Of a DNA stretch of 64,000 nucleotides, positions 29,401 through 39,328 are shown piece after piece. Below the pieces are notes generated by a model. The model was not told the origin of the DNA, did no database searches, and saw only the letters and a program-made list of their open reading frames with translations. The DNA is from Rebecca billardiae RCC1528 (lineage: Eukaryota; Haptophyta). Within the stretch, counting starts at the first letter, position 1. Every line of letters begins with the position of its first letter. The stretch spans positions 1,488,001-1,552,000 of the forward strand of contig OZ251228.1 of the NCBI GenBank assembly GCA_965240325.2, given 5' to 3'. Both the position numbers and the translations under genes were made by a program.

Positions 29401-32400
29401 TCTGGCAGCTCTGGTCATTCACGGTGGCATCAGAGTCGTAGTTGTCCGCGCTCGCGTCGGTGCAGCCCGGCACGGGGCACGCCGGGATGCCGTAGTGCTC
29501 CTGGAGCTCGTTGGTGGCGCACGCCTGCAGCTGGCGGCCTGGCTCAGCGCGCGCGAGTCCGCGCCGCGCGCGCAAGCCGCTCGCGCCCGGACCCTGCCAC
29601 CTGTCCACGTGTGTCCGCACAGCCACCGCGAGGGTGTTCGCGACAGCCGCGAGCTCCTGCGGACTCGGCCCCGTGCTGACCTGCAGGCCAACCGCGTCAC
29701 GCACCGCGTGGACGACGTCAAGCACGGCGCTCGCGTTCGCAAGGACCGACTCGACCATCTCGCCGCCGCCGGGCGTGGTCAGGCACAGGCTCGTCAGCAT
29801 GTCGAGTGCGCCCTGCTCGCTCGTGCGCAGCGACACGTACGGCCCGAAGAGCTGCACGGCGAGGTCGAGCAGCTCGGCGACCACGACGGATGCGCGTATC
29901 ACGTGCAGCGAGCGCGTGTCACCCGCCACGTACTCGCGCAGCGGGCGGTACCGCAGGATGTCCGTCTCCTCGTAGTAGTCGAAGCAGCGGAAGAGGTTGA
30001 GCTGCGCCTGCTCGTCCGCGACCGCCGTCGGCCAGTTGGGCAGCATGTGCATGTACAGCGTGGTGAGCGGCGACACGACGAGCGCGTTGAGCGGCGCGCG
30101 CATCGAGAAGTGCAGAGACTCGCTGCTGATCGTGTCGCGGCACTGCGTCGACGCTCCCACGTACAGCGTCGCCTCGCGGCTGCGGTAGGAGAGCTCAAAG
30201 CCGCCGCTCACGTCGCTGGTCGCGCGCCCGACGCGCGTGCCGTCCGCCAGCACAGCCTCGACGAGGCACTGCCGGCGCGGCGCGACCGACTGGACCACGG
30301 CGCGCGAGTACTCAAACGAGCACTCCGATGGCGACGGAATGTCCGCCGACGGGTTGTAGTTGATCGCGCTCGACTGCATGCAGCCCTTGTACTTGCACGG
30401 GCTGTACCGCGTCGCGCCGGCCACGTAGTTGGTCGCGAGCGAGTCGCGGCAGCCGTAGATGTGCTCGACGCACGAGCCGTCGTCGAAGGTGGCGAGGTTG
30501 TTGAAGTTACGCGCGTTCGGGTCGGTGCACCCGCCGATGATGCACGTCGAGAGCGCAAACTCGATGTTGGCCGCCGAGTTGTAGTTGGAGGCAGCTGGCT
30601 TGGTGCAGCCGTACACCTTGGCCACGCAGCTGCCGTCGTCCACGTTGGCGGACGCGTCGTAGTTGAGCGAGTTGCGCGCGGTGCACCCAGGGCGAGCAGC
30701 CACGCAGCCGCCGTTGTCCTGCGTCGCGGCCGAGCGGTAGTTGAGCGCACTCGGGTCGGTGCAGCCGAGCACGGGGAAGACGCAGCCGCCGCCGTCGACC
30801 GTCGCGCTCGAGTCGTAGTTGGTCGCACCGGTCGAGAGGCAGCCTGGGTAGTTGTACGTGCACGAGCCGTCGTCCGTGTTGGCGGCGGGCAGGAAGTTGA
30901 GCGCGAGCGAGTCTGTGCAGCCGTCGACGGCGAACGCGCAGCTGCCGTCGTTCACGGTGGCGCTCGAGTCGTAGTTGAGCGCACGCGTCGACATGCAGCC
31001 TAGCACGGCGTACACGCACGCTGCGGCGATGTTTGCATCCGCGCGGAAGTTGATCGCCGCCGAGTCGGGGCAGCCGCGCACGGGGAGCACGCACGAGCCG
31101 GGGAGCAGCGTGTTCGCCAGCGAGTTGTAGTTGAGCGCCGTCGGATCGGTGCAGCCGGTGACGACGACGACGCAGTCGCTCGGCGTGCGCTCCGTGTTGG
31201 CGCGCGAGTCGTAGTTGGTCGCGGCAGGGTCTGTGCAGCCGAGGCGCGCCAGCACACACGGCGTGTCGCCCGTCTGCACGGTGGCCTCCGAGTCGTAGTT
31301 GAGGGCGAGCGGGTTGCGGCAGCCCGCGACGCGTAGCACACACGCCGCGGGGTCGTCGGAGCCCTCCGCGTTGAAGTTGAGCGCGTCCGGGTTGGTGCAG
31401 CCAACGTCGGTGCTGAACGTGCACGAGCCATCGTACACCGTCGCGAGCGAGTTGTAGTTGTCCGCCAGCGTGTGCGTGCAGCCCTCAATCTCGTACAGGC
31501 ACTCGGCGGGCACCACAGCGTCTGAGCGGTAGTTGATCGCAGAGGAGTCGAAGCAGCCGCGCAGCGCAAACGTGCAGTTGCCGTCGTTCGCCGTGGCGTA
31601 CGAGAGGTAGTTGACGGCCGTTGGCACGTTGCACCCGAAGATGACGCACGCGCCGCCGTCCACCGTAGCGAGCGGGTCAAAGTTGGATGCACGAGAGTCG
31701 GTGCAGCCGACGCGCGGGAAGGAGCACGAGCCCGCGAGGAACCGATTTGCGGTGGAGTCGTAGTTGTCCGCGCTCGTCGACGTGCAGCCGTAGTAGAGGC
31801 AGCCGCCGTCGTCCTGCGTCGCGTCCGAGTCGTAGTTGGCCGCGCCGGGCGAGGTGCAGCCGGCGCAGCTCGTGAAGTCGCAGTCGGCCGCGCTGCTCAT
31901 CAGCGTCGCGCTCGGGTCGTAGTTGCACGCGGCCGTGCGCGTGCAGCCAAGCACCTCGTACACGCACGTGCCCTCCTCCGTGTCCGCCGCGCTGTCGAAG
32001 TTGACCGCGCTCGAGTCGGTGCAGCCCAGCTTGTACGGCAGGCACGAATCGTACTCGGTGGCGGTCGAGTCGTAGTCGGCCGCCCACGAGTCGGTGCAGC
32101 CGGAGTAGCCGTACTCGCAGACGACGTCCTCCGGCTGCGTCGTCGCGTCCGGCCGGAAGTTGAGCGCGGTCGAGTCGAGGCAGCCCGGCACCGGGTACAC
32201 GCAGCAGCCCGCCGTGGCACAGCGGAAGGCGAGTGAGTCGTAGTTGGCCGCGACCGGGTCGACGCAGCCGGTGCGAGGTGGGGGCGACGGCGGCGGCATC
32301 GGCGGCGGCGATGGCGACGGCGGTGGGCCCGGTGGCGGGCTCGGCGGTGGTGCTGGTGGCGGGCTCGGCGGTGGCGGCGGGAGCGGGCTCGGAGGGGGTG

Positions 32401-35400
32401 GGCTGGGCGGTGGGCTCGGAGGCGCGCGCGGAGCGCCGAGTGGCAAAGGCGGAGGTGGGCTGGGAGGCGGCGGGCTGGGCGGCGGGCTGGGCGGCGGGCT
32501 GGGCGGCGGTGGTGGCGGTGGGCTCGGCGGAGGGCTGGGCGGGGGGCTGGGCGGCGGGCTGGGCGGCGGGCTGGGCGGCGGGGATGGCGGTGGGCTCGGC
32601 GGAGGGCTCGGCGGAGGGCTGGGCGGCGGGCTGGGCGGCGGGGTGGGCGGCGGGCTGGGCGGCGGGCTCGGTGGCGGGCTGGGCGGCGGGCTCGGCGGTG
32701 GGCTCGGCGGAGGGCTGGGCGGCGAGCTGGGCGGCGGGCTTGGTGGCGGGCTCGGTGGCGGGCTCGGTGGCGGGCTCGGCGGCGGGGTGGGCGGCGGGCT
32801 TGGCGGCGGGCTCGGCGGCGGGCTCGGCGGCGGGCTTGGCGGTGGGCTGGGCGGCGGGCTGGGCGGCGGGCTGGGCGGCGGGCTGGGCGGCGGTGGTGGC
32901 GGCGGGCTCGGAGGCGGGCTGGGCGGCGGGCTGGGCGGCGGGCTGGGCGGCGGGCTCGGCGGCGGGGATGGCGGTGGGCTCGGCGGCGGGCTCGGCGGCG
33001 GGCTGGGCGGCGGGCTGGGCGGCGGGCTGGGCGGCGGGCTCGGAGGCGGGCTCGGCGGTGGGCTGGGTGGCGGGCTGGGCGGCGGGCTGGGCGGCGGGCT
33101 GGGCGGCGGGCTGGGCGGCGGGGATGGCGGTGGGCTCGGCGGCGGGCTCGGCGGCGGGCTGGGCGGCGGGCTGGGCGGCGGGCTGGGCGGCGGGCTCGGC
33201 GGTGGGCTCGGCGGCGGGGATGGCGGTGGGCTCGGCGGCGGGCTCGGCGGCGGGCTGGGCGGCGGGCTGGGCGGCGGGCTGGGCGGCGGGCTCGGAGGCG
33301 GGCTGGGCGGCGGTGGCGGCGGTGGGCTCGGCGGAGGGCTGGGCGGCGGGCTGGGCGGCGGGCTCGGCGGCGGGCTGGGCGGCGGGGATGGCGGCGGGCT
33401 CGGCGGCGGGCTTGGCGGCGGGCTCGGCGGTGGGCTGGGTGGCGGGCTGGGCGGCGGGCTCGGAGGCGGGCTGGGTGGCGGTGGTGGCGGCGGGCTCGGA
33501 GGCGGGCTGGGCGGCGGGCTGGGCGGCGGGCTGGGCGGCGGGCTGGGCGGCGGGGATGGCGGTGGGCTCGGCGGCGGGCTCGGCGGCGGGCTGGGCGGCG
33601 GGCTGGGCGGCGGGCTGGGCGGCGGGCTCGGAGGCGGGCTGGGCGGCGGTGGCGGCGGTGGGCTCGGTGGCGGGCTGGGCGGCGGGCTCGGCGGCGGGAA
33701 TGGCGGTGGGCTCGGCGGCGGGCTGGGCGGCGGGCTTGGTGGCGGTGAGGGCGGCGGCGGTGGCGGCGGTGAGGGTGGTGGCGGCGAGGGCGGTGGAGAG
33801 GGCGGCGGTGGCGGCGGAGGCGAGGGCGGAGGCGGTGAGGGCGGCGGTGAGGGCGGCGGAGGAGGCGGAGGCGACGGCGGCGGTGGCGACGGCGGCGGCG
33901 AGGGCGGCGGCGGCGGCGGTGGCGAGGGCGGTGGTGGCGACGGCGGCGGCGAGGGCGGCGGCGGCGGCGGTGGCGACGGTGGCGGTGGCGAGGGCGGCGG
34001 CGAGGGCGGCGGTGGCGGCGGTGGTGACGGCGGCGGAGGCGACGGCGGCGGCGAGGGCGGTGGCGGCGGCGGTGACGACGGTGGCGGCGGTGAGGGCGGC
34101 GGCGAGGGCGGCGGAGGAGGCGGAGGCGACGGCGGTGGCGGCGACGGTGGCGGCGAGGGCGGCGGCGGCGGCGGTGGCGACGGCGGTGGTGGCGACGGCG
34201 GCGGCGACGGCGGCGGCGGCGGCGGTGGCGACGGTGGCGGCGGTGAGGGCGGCGGCGAGGGCGGCGGAGGAGGCGGAGGCGACGGAGGCGGTGGCGATGG
34301 GGGCGGCGAGGGCGGCGGCGGCGGCGGTGGCGACGGCGGCGGTGGCGACGGCGGCGGCGAGGGCGGCGGCGGCGGCGGTGGCGAGGGCGGTGGTGGCGAC
34401 GGTGGCGGCGAGGGCGGCGGCGGCGGCGGTGGCGACGGCGGTGGTGGCGACGGCGGCGGCGAGGGCGGCGGCGGCGGCGGTGGCGACGGTGGCGGCGGTG
34501 AGGGCGGCGGCGAGGGCGGCGGAGGAGGCGGAGGCGACGGCGGTGGCGGCGACGGTGGCGGCGAGGGCGGCGGCGGCGGCGGTGGCGACGGCGGTGGTGG
34601 CGACGGCGGCGGCGACGGCGGCGGCGGCGGCGGTGGCGACGGCGGCGGCGGTGAGGGCGGCGGCGAGGGCGGCGGCGGCGGCGGTGGCGAGGGCGGTGGT
34701 GGCGACGGTGGCGGCGAGGGCGGCGGCGGCGGCGGTGGCGACGGCGGTGGTGGCGACGGCGGCGGCGAGGGCGGCGGTGGCGGCGGTGGCGACGGTGGCG
34801 GCGGTGAGGGCGGCGGCGAGGGCGGCGGCGGCGGCGGTGGCGACGGCGGTGGTGGCGACGGCGGCGGCGAGGGCGGCGGCGGCGGCGGTGGCGACGGTGG
34901 CGGCGGTGAGGGCGGCGGCGAGGGCGGCGGAGGAGGCGGAGGCGAGGGCGGTGGTGGCGACGGTGGCGGCGAGGGCGGCGGCGGCGGCGGTGGCGACGGC
35001 GGTGGTGGCGACGGCGGCGGCGAGGGCGGCGGCGGCGGCGGTGGCGACGGTGGCGGCGGTGAGGGCGGCGGCGAGGGCGGCGGAGGAGGCGGGGGCGGTG
35101 ACCAGGGCACCGCCACCAGCACGTCGAGGCCAGAGTCATAGGTTATGATGGTGTCCACAAATTTATTGTAGTAGATCTTGTCATAACTGCCGTCGTTGGC
35201 GTAGACCCAATCCCCTGTTACTGGATTGTTGGCTCCCCCACCGTCCCCCTCGACGTGGATAACAGAGCGAGTTGCCTTATAGTCGGCGAAAATTACGTCT
35301 CGGCCAGGCCCACCTGTGCGCGTGCGCGGCGCATGATGTGCCCGACCAAGTGCGTCGCACGTGCAGGGGACACGTGTGCTGGTTAGTCGAGCGCGCGCGC

Positions 35401-36504
35401 GCGCCCGATTCAGCACAATATCAGCGCGCTCTGGCGGGGCGAGGACAGTGTGTTTGAGTGCTCACCGCCAGCCGCGCACCGAAAATGGTGGTATTGCCGG
35501 TCCCCTCAGTCGAGCTGTCCGCATAGCCCTCCTTGATCGTGTCGTCGCCGGCACCGCCTGGCGGCCGAGGAGGGAGGTGCGCAGTCGCGGCGCCGCAACG
35601 CGGGTGGATGAGCTGGCGGAGTGGCGGTGCGAGCGCTGGCGGCGCTGACGTGTGCTGCATGCCTCGCGCTGGCGCATGCGGCAGCAGATCGCCAGACAGA
35701 TGCATGCGCGCGCGCTGTCATGAACCGATGATGGACGACAAGGATGGATGGCAGACATGGCGCGCACCGAAGAGAAAATTCTGCACTTGGTAGATGCCGG
35801 AGTCTGTTGTACTTTGTGCGGCTCCACCTTGGATGACGTCATCGCCGTCGTCACCGTAGAGCCGGTTCACCACCCTGCCCTGCTTGATGGTATTGGACGC
35901 AGGTGTCAGGGAATCCCCGCCAATGATCGTGTCCGCTCCATCGCCGCCGTGGATCAAGTTGAACACAGAGCCTCCCCGGTAAGTATCCACGCCCACTCCG
36001 CTGTCACCGCCGTCCAGCACGTCGTCTCCCCCCAGACCAGCGATGCGGTTGTAGGCGCTGTCGCCGTCAACACCCCACCAGCCGACGTAGGCATCCGAAG
36101 CAGAGGACCCACTGATAGCATCATTCCCCTCCGTGCCGGTTTGGATGTATACACCGTCATCGTATCCAGAAGGCGCGAGCGAGCGCCTGCAGGGGCGCCG
36201 CGCGCACCGGTGCGAGCATGCGCGCACGCACGTGAGAAGGCGCTGCCGGCATGGTCCTCAGTCGCACGCGCCCCGTCAGGCGGGGCGCCCGGGCCGCGAC
36301 GAGCGCGCCGGCGGCGCGATCGCCACCTCACCCATGCGCGCCAGGGTTGTTTGTGTGCTGCAGGAGCGAGCGGTCGTCATCATCCGCTAGCTCCGAATCC
36401 CATGTCGGCTGGTCCCAGATGCGCGTGAATGCGAGCGCGCCCGTCCCCGCGCGTAGCGCCGCCAGCACGAGACAGGTGGCGGCGAGTTCGCCCCGGCGCG
36501 TCAT
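25759..36504 (-). CDS. giant single-pass surface protein: signal peptide, RTX-like repeats, Ser/Pro region, 52 GCTD repeats, TM, cytoplasmic tail (six exons)
   Basis: Exons (minus strand) are 36504-36332, 36186-35768, 35557-35480, 35313-27089, 26918-26829 and 26643-25759; the sum is 3290 codons. Signal peptide: GELAATCLVLAALRAGTGAL. Residues about 60-290 carry Gly/Asp RTX-like calcium-binding repeats (GLGGDDVLDGG, GGDGADTIIGG, YGDDGDDVIQGG, GGAGDDTIKEG, GGPGRDVIFAD) that become continuous only after splicing. Residues about 293-1237 are SPPP-type, hydroxyproline-rich-like. About 1237-1885 and 2171-2846 hold 25 and 27 Cys repeats, separated by a ~285-residue insert. A second Pro-rich stretch precedes one TM helix (VAIVAFIALVGCCCCILLLV) and YARDRK. 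The last 294 residues are a Ser/Pro-rich, presumably cytoplasmic tail. This looks like an extended calcium-binding adhesin or cell-covering protein. Function is inferred; no enzyme domain is seen. Confidence 0.82.
26829..26918 (-). other. TM-helix exon of the giant surface protein
   Basis: This 90-base, phase-0 exon encodes exactly one membrane helix plus its stop-transfer charges (VAIVAFIALVGCCCCILLLV then LAVRYARDRK). Four consecutive Cys at the cytosolic half are possible palmitoylation sites. Flanks are acceptor CTTGCAG and donor GTGCGCGGC. Confidence 0.8.
27440..29475 (-). repeat. second GCTD-type Cys-repeat block, 27 units
   Basis: Units of about 22-28 residues have the consensus GCTDxxAxNYDSxATVDDGSC. 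They are well diverged from one another at DNA and protein level, so the array is old and under selection. Two Cys per unit, with the Asp/Asn-rich core between them, suggest a small disulfide-closed, possibly calcium-binding module. Confidence 0.88.
29476..30330 (-). other. non-repeat insert domain between GCTD blocks
   Basis: About 285 residues with normal globular composition sit between the repeat blocks. The segment opens with a beta-rich part (CLVEAVLADGTRVGRATSDV, SGGFELSY), then NALVVSPLTTLYMHML and long helices (VIRASVVVAELLDLAVQLFG, VLDVVHAVRDAVG), ending in LQEHYGIPACP. The opening resembles the carboxypeptidase-regulatory-like fold seen in large bacterial and algal surface proteins, but I cannot name a family. 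Confidence 0.55.
30330..32275 (-). repeat. first GCTD-type Cys-repeat block, 25 units
   Basis: The motif is the same as in the second block (GCTDPTALNYNSLAN, GCTDSLALNFLPAANTDDGS). Unit lengths vary from 22 to 30 residues through the linker after the second Cys. Confidence 0.88.
32455..33745 (-). repeat. SPPP tetrapeptide coding minisatellite
   Basis: About 1.3 kb of 12-bp units (plus strand GGGCTGGGCGGC type) encodes SPPP in near-perfect register, broken only by rare T, F or seven-proline units. On the plus strand this is an extreme G-rich run able to form G-quadruplexes. Confidence 0.93.
33745..35100 (-). repeat. 51-bp coding minisatellite (17-residue Ser/Pro unit)
   Basis: About 26 copies of a 51-bp unit encode SPPPSPPPPSPPPPPPP. 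Variation is almost all at third codon positions, with one Ser/Pro swap (PPPPSSPP near 34075). It is a separate amplification from the adjacent 12-bp SPPP array. Confidence 0.93.
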
Positions 36505-36892
36505 GTCGGCCAACCCAGACGTCGCGCGGACGAAACACGGCTCCGCACTCGCCAAACCACGGCCAGGACTGGGACGTCACGTGGGAGCGCGGTTCACGCA
36601 GAAGCCACAATCTCGACTGACCTGAGCGGTATCATAGTACATTCGCGGCTCGTGAGTTGCCGGGCATGAGAATACCCTATAATAGTTTCGTCAGGATGAT
36701 AAAGACGCGGTAAAACGTGTTGAGACGATGTAGACAGGCACCCACCCAGGACCCTGAACCTCCTGCTTATATCCTTATGATAATCAAGGGCGGTACCTCA
36801 ATGCAAGGGGTCTTACAAATACTTGCTTAATGATCGTCCTAAATTGATGACTGCGCAGCGCTAAAATAATATCGACTGACCTGAGCGGTATA

Positions 36893-37074
36893 AAATTGAC
36901 AGCGCTAAAACTACCGCCAAAATTGACTGCGCAGCCGGAGCCCGTTATAAAGGGGAATTTAAAAGCGCTAAATGTCGATCTCGCCTGCCTGAGCTGTACA
37001 TGTGCGTCTCTTATTCTTAGTAAACTGTAGACCTTGAGCGGTATATCAAATTGACAGCGCTAAAACTACCGCCA
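36893..37074. repeat. local direct repeat
   Basis: A 27-bp sequence containing GACAGCGCTAAAACTACCGC occurs identically at 36893-36919 and 37048-37074. Each copy is preceded by a CTGAGCGGTAT-like element (36870s and 37030s; a third CTGAGCGGTAT lies at about 36620). Confidence 0.85.
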
Positions 37075-38142
37075 CAATTTTGATGGAAACCAAAATGGGA
37101 TTGGGGGTAGGGGTGGGACCTGTCGTCGTCGTCGCGTCCTCCGGAGAACGGTCGCGGTCGGGGAGTGAGACTTCGTCGTCTCGACCGGCAGCCAGCTGAC
37201 AAGGCTGGCAGCCCGACAGATGCGTCTAATGTACACGTAGTAGTAGCAGACGATGTTGTGTCGCCTGTCCGCGCGGCATAGCTGAGCATCCTGCGTCGTC
37301 ACGGCCGTTAGTGATGCACCACCGTGAGCAGCATGGTTCGTGGTGGCCATTCTGCCCGCGTGTGCGAACAGTGAATGAATCGGTTGTGCAGCGCGGCCTT
37401 GCGCTCTTCTTGCCAAGGCGGCGCATGCTGTGGACGTCGGACGTGAGGCGCGTGCGCAGCCCGAGTTCGATCCGTCTCACGCGCGACAAGCGTCCCGTGC
37501 TGACTGGTCATCCTTGGCATGAAGGCAAGGCGTTCGAGGGTGTTGCGGGCCACGCGGCGCGCGGCCGGCGACGGTCACGAGCCGTCCTTGCGCGAGTGCT
37601 TCTCGGGCATCCTGCCGCGGTGTCGCGCAAGCTCACGCTCGGCTGTTGGCGCGGCCAATACGCCTGGAGCTCGGCCGGTGGCGGTGTGCTGCTGCGCTTC
37701 CAAGTCGAGTGGCCGGAGGCGGAGTGCCGGTGCGCTGCGGCACGCGCCCCCCGGCCCGTGGGCCTGGCCGGCTGGCCCAGGCGGGCGGGGCGGCGCGCGC
37801 GCGCGCGCGGCTGGTCGGCCCTGGTCCTGCCTGCATGCCCGCACCGTCACGGCAGTGCGCCTGATTGCCGCTACCCACTGTGCCAGTAGACCTGCCCCAT
37901 ATATATATCACCGTAGTAGTGCATGCCCCGCGGCCGCCGCTGTCGGCGCCTGCGCCTGCGGCCTGGCCCTGGGCCGCGCCTGCCACCGTGGTAGTGGCCG
38001 CCTGCTGGCCGGCTGCCGAGAGTGGCGCGCGTCGGCCGTCACGGTCACGGACAGCGGACACGCCCGCGGACACGGTCGTCAGTCGCGCGCGACATCCGCG
38101 CCGTATAAATCACCGCCGCTGTATATATATATCGCATCACTG

Positions 38143-38143
<1 letters not shown>

Positions 38144-38232
<89 letters not shown>
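38144..38232. repeat. (TA)n microsatellite, ~89 bp
   Basis: This is the longest TA tract in the window, ending 22 bp before the left inverted repeat of the neighbouring element. Confidence 0.97.
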
Positions 38233-38234
<2 letters not shown>

Positions 38235-38254
38235 CTCAGTAGTGAGTGAATGTG

Positions 38255-39166
38255 GGCCTGTTTTATTTCTACCAGATTCCATTTACTATGTCACGGCGAC
38301 AAACCCGTGCTCGCCAGTGGGAATCGGTGTCACGCTCCGTTGGGTGTACCTCTCACGGCCGATGGCGGCCCCCACGTGCGCAAGGAATGCGATTCGTGCA
38401 CTCCTCGGTGACCGGTGAGTGCACGAATCCAGTTGCGGCGCTCGTCCGCCTCGTCGTTGTCGCACACGAGGTACACCCAACACCATGGGTCGGATCCCAG
38501 AACTCTCCGCGCGCTCGCGCCTGCGCGGCACTGGCAGGCTTGTTCTCATCATCTTGGCCAAGACTGCAGCCTGAAAGATGCGCGAGGGCGCGTGTGCACG
38601 CCTTTCCGCGCGTCATGGGTGCGCGTGGCACGCACCTTGTAATATTATACGCCGAGGAGGCCTGAGCATCCGGCCTACTAACCTTCCGCGATCACGTTCA
38701 AATGCAGGCAGCAAGCTGCAAGCAAGCGCACGCCGAACGGAAGCATCTCAAGCTCGACAAGGTAGTGGCGGCGGAGCGTTTAGAGCTGGTGGCGATTGCA
38801 GTCCATCTGGCTGTGAACTGGTCGCTAACTGACACGGGTGCGACGCAGCAGCCAAGGCAGAGTGCTTGCAGCTTGCAGAGGGCCTCCAGCTGCAGCGCCG
38901 GTTTGCCGCCGCTCGCCGCCGCTGCATCGTGCACACTGCCGTGCACCGCGAGTGACCCCTGTGTCAAGGCGAAGCACCACGGCAAGGCGAATCAGCATGT
39001 CTGACAACACCCTTCGCCACAGCGCAGCGCCTCAACACGAGAATGCGCGAATGACGTGCCATCACTTCTCCGGACTAGCTCCGGGGCCCGCACCAGCGGG
39101 CAAGCCGCCATTGTACCGCGTTTTGGCGAATGTCGCCTTTGGGCTCTCGTAGAAATAAAACAGGCC
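38255..39166. mobile_element. 912-bp element with perfect 18-bp terminal inverted repeats
   Basis: GGCCTGTTTTATTTCTAC at 38255-38272 is repeated exactly, inverted, at 39149-39166. No transposase frame is inside, so it would be a non-autonomous DNA transposon. I see no clear target-site duplication at the ends (GTG on the left, TGC on the right), and the family is not assignable. It contains an internal foldback at 38339-38481. Confidence 0.6.
38339..38481. repeat. internal foldback (imperfect palindrome)
   Basis: The outer arms GTTGGGTGTACCTC (38339-38352) and GAGGTACACCCAAC (38468-38481) are perfectly complementary. So are the inner arms GATTCGTGCACTC (38391-38403) and GAGTGCACGAATC (38417-38429). 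Both arm gaps are exactly 38 bases, so the whole 143 bp is an old inverted duplication whose middle has diverged. Confidence 0.85.
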
Positions 39167-39328
39167 TGCATGACCTGCCGCCGCCAGTGCGCGGACGAGT
39201 GGCCCGCAAGCGAGTGCTACGGTCTACGGAGTGAGCGTAATTCTACGGTGCCGGTGCCGGTGATGCGGTAGTCAGTAGTGCTCGCAGTGATCGCCGCAAT
39301 CATCACTCATCAGGCGGGATGATGCTAG

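Larger units (their letters stand above)
36505..39328. other. gene-poor spacer with repeats and a TIR element
   Basis: Between the starts/ends of two minus-strand genes lie dispersed short repeats (36611-37074), a (TA)n tract at 38144-38232 and a 912-bp element with 18-bp terminal inverted repeats. Open frames at 37311-38070 on both strands have no recognisable content. Confidence 0.6.

Noticed and set aside
28769-31003. 744-codon plus-strand frame
   Set aside because: It is the complement of the GCTD repeats and has no domain of its own. The minus strand has the conserved Cys pattern.
33745-35100. Bacterial or viral origin of the whole window
   Set aside because: Many spliced genes with GT-AG introns, HECT, GRK-like, PH and OCRL-like proteins, and a plastid-targeted ribosomal protein show a eukaryotic nuclear genome.
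32233-35148. Two ~970-codon plus-strand frames (GGGLGGG-type and WAAGWAAG-type)
   Set aside because: They are antisense readings of the Ser/Pro minisatellites. The minus-strand frame continues into RTX, GCTD and TM segments on both sides, while these end with the array.
38079-38282. Frames encoding YIYIYI runs
   Set aside because: They are translations of the (TA)n microsatellite.
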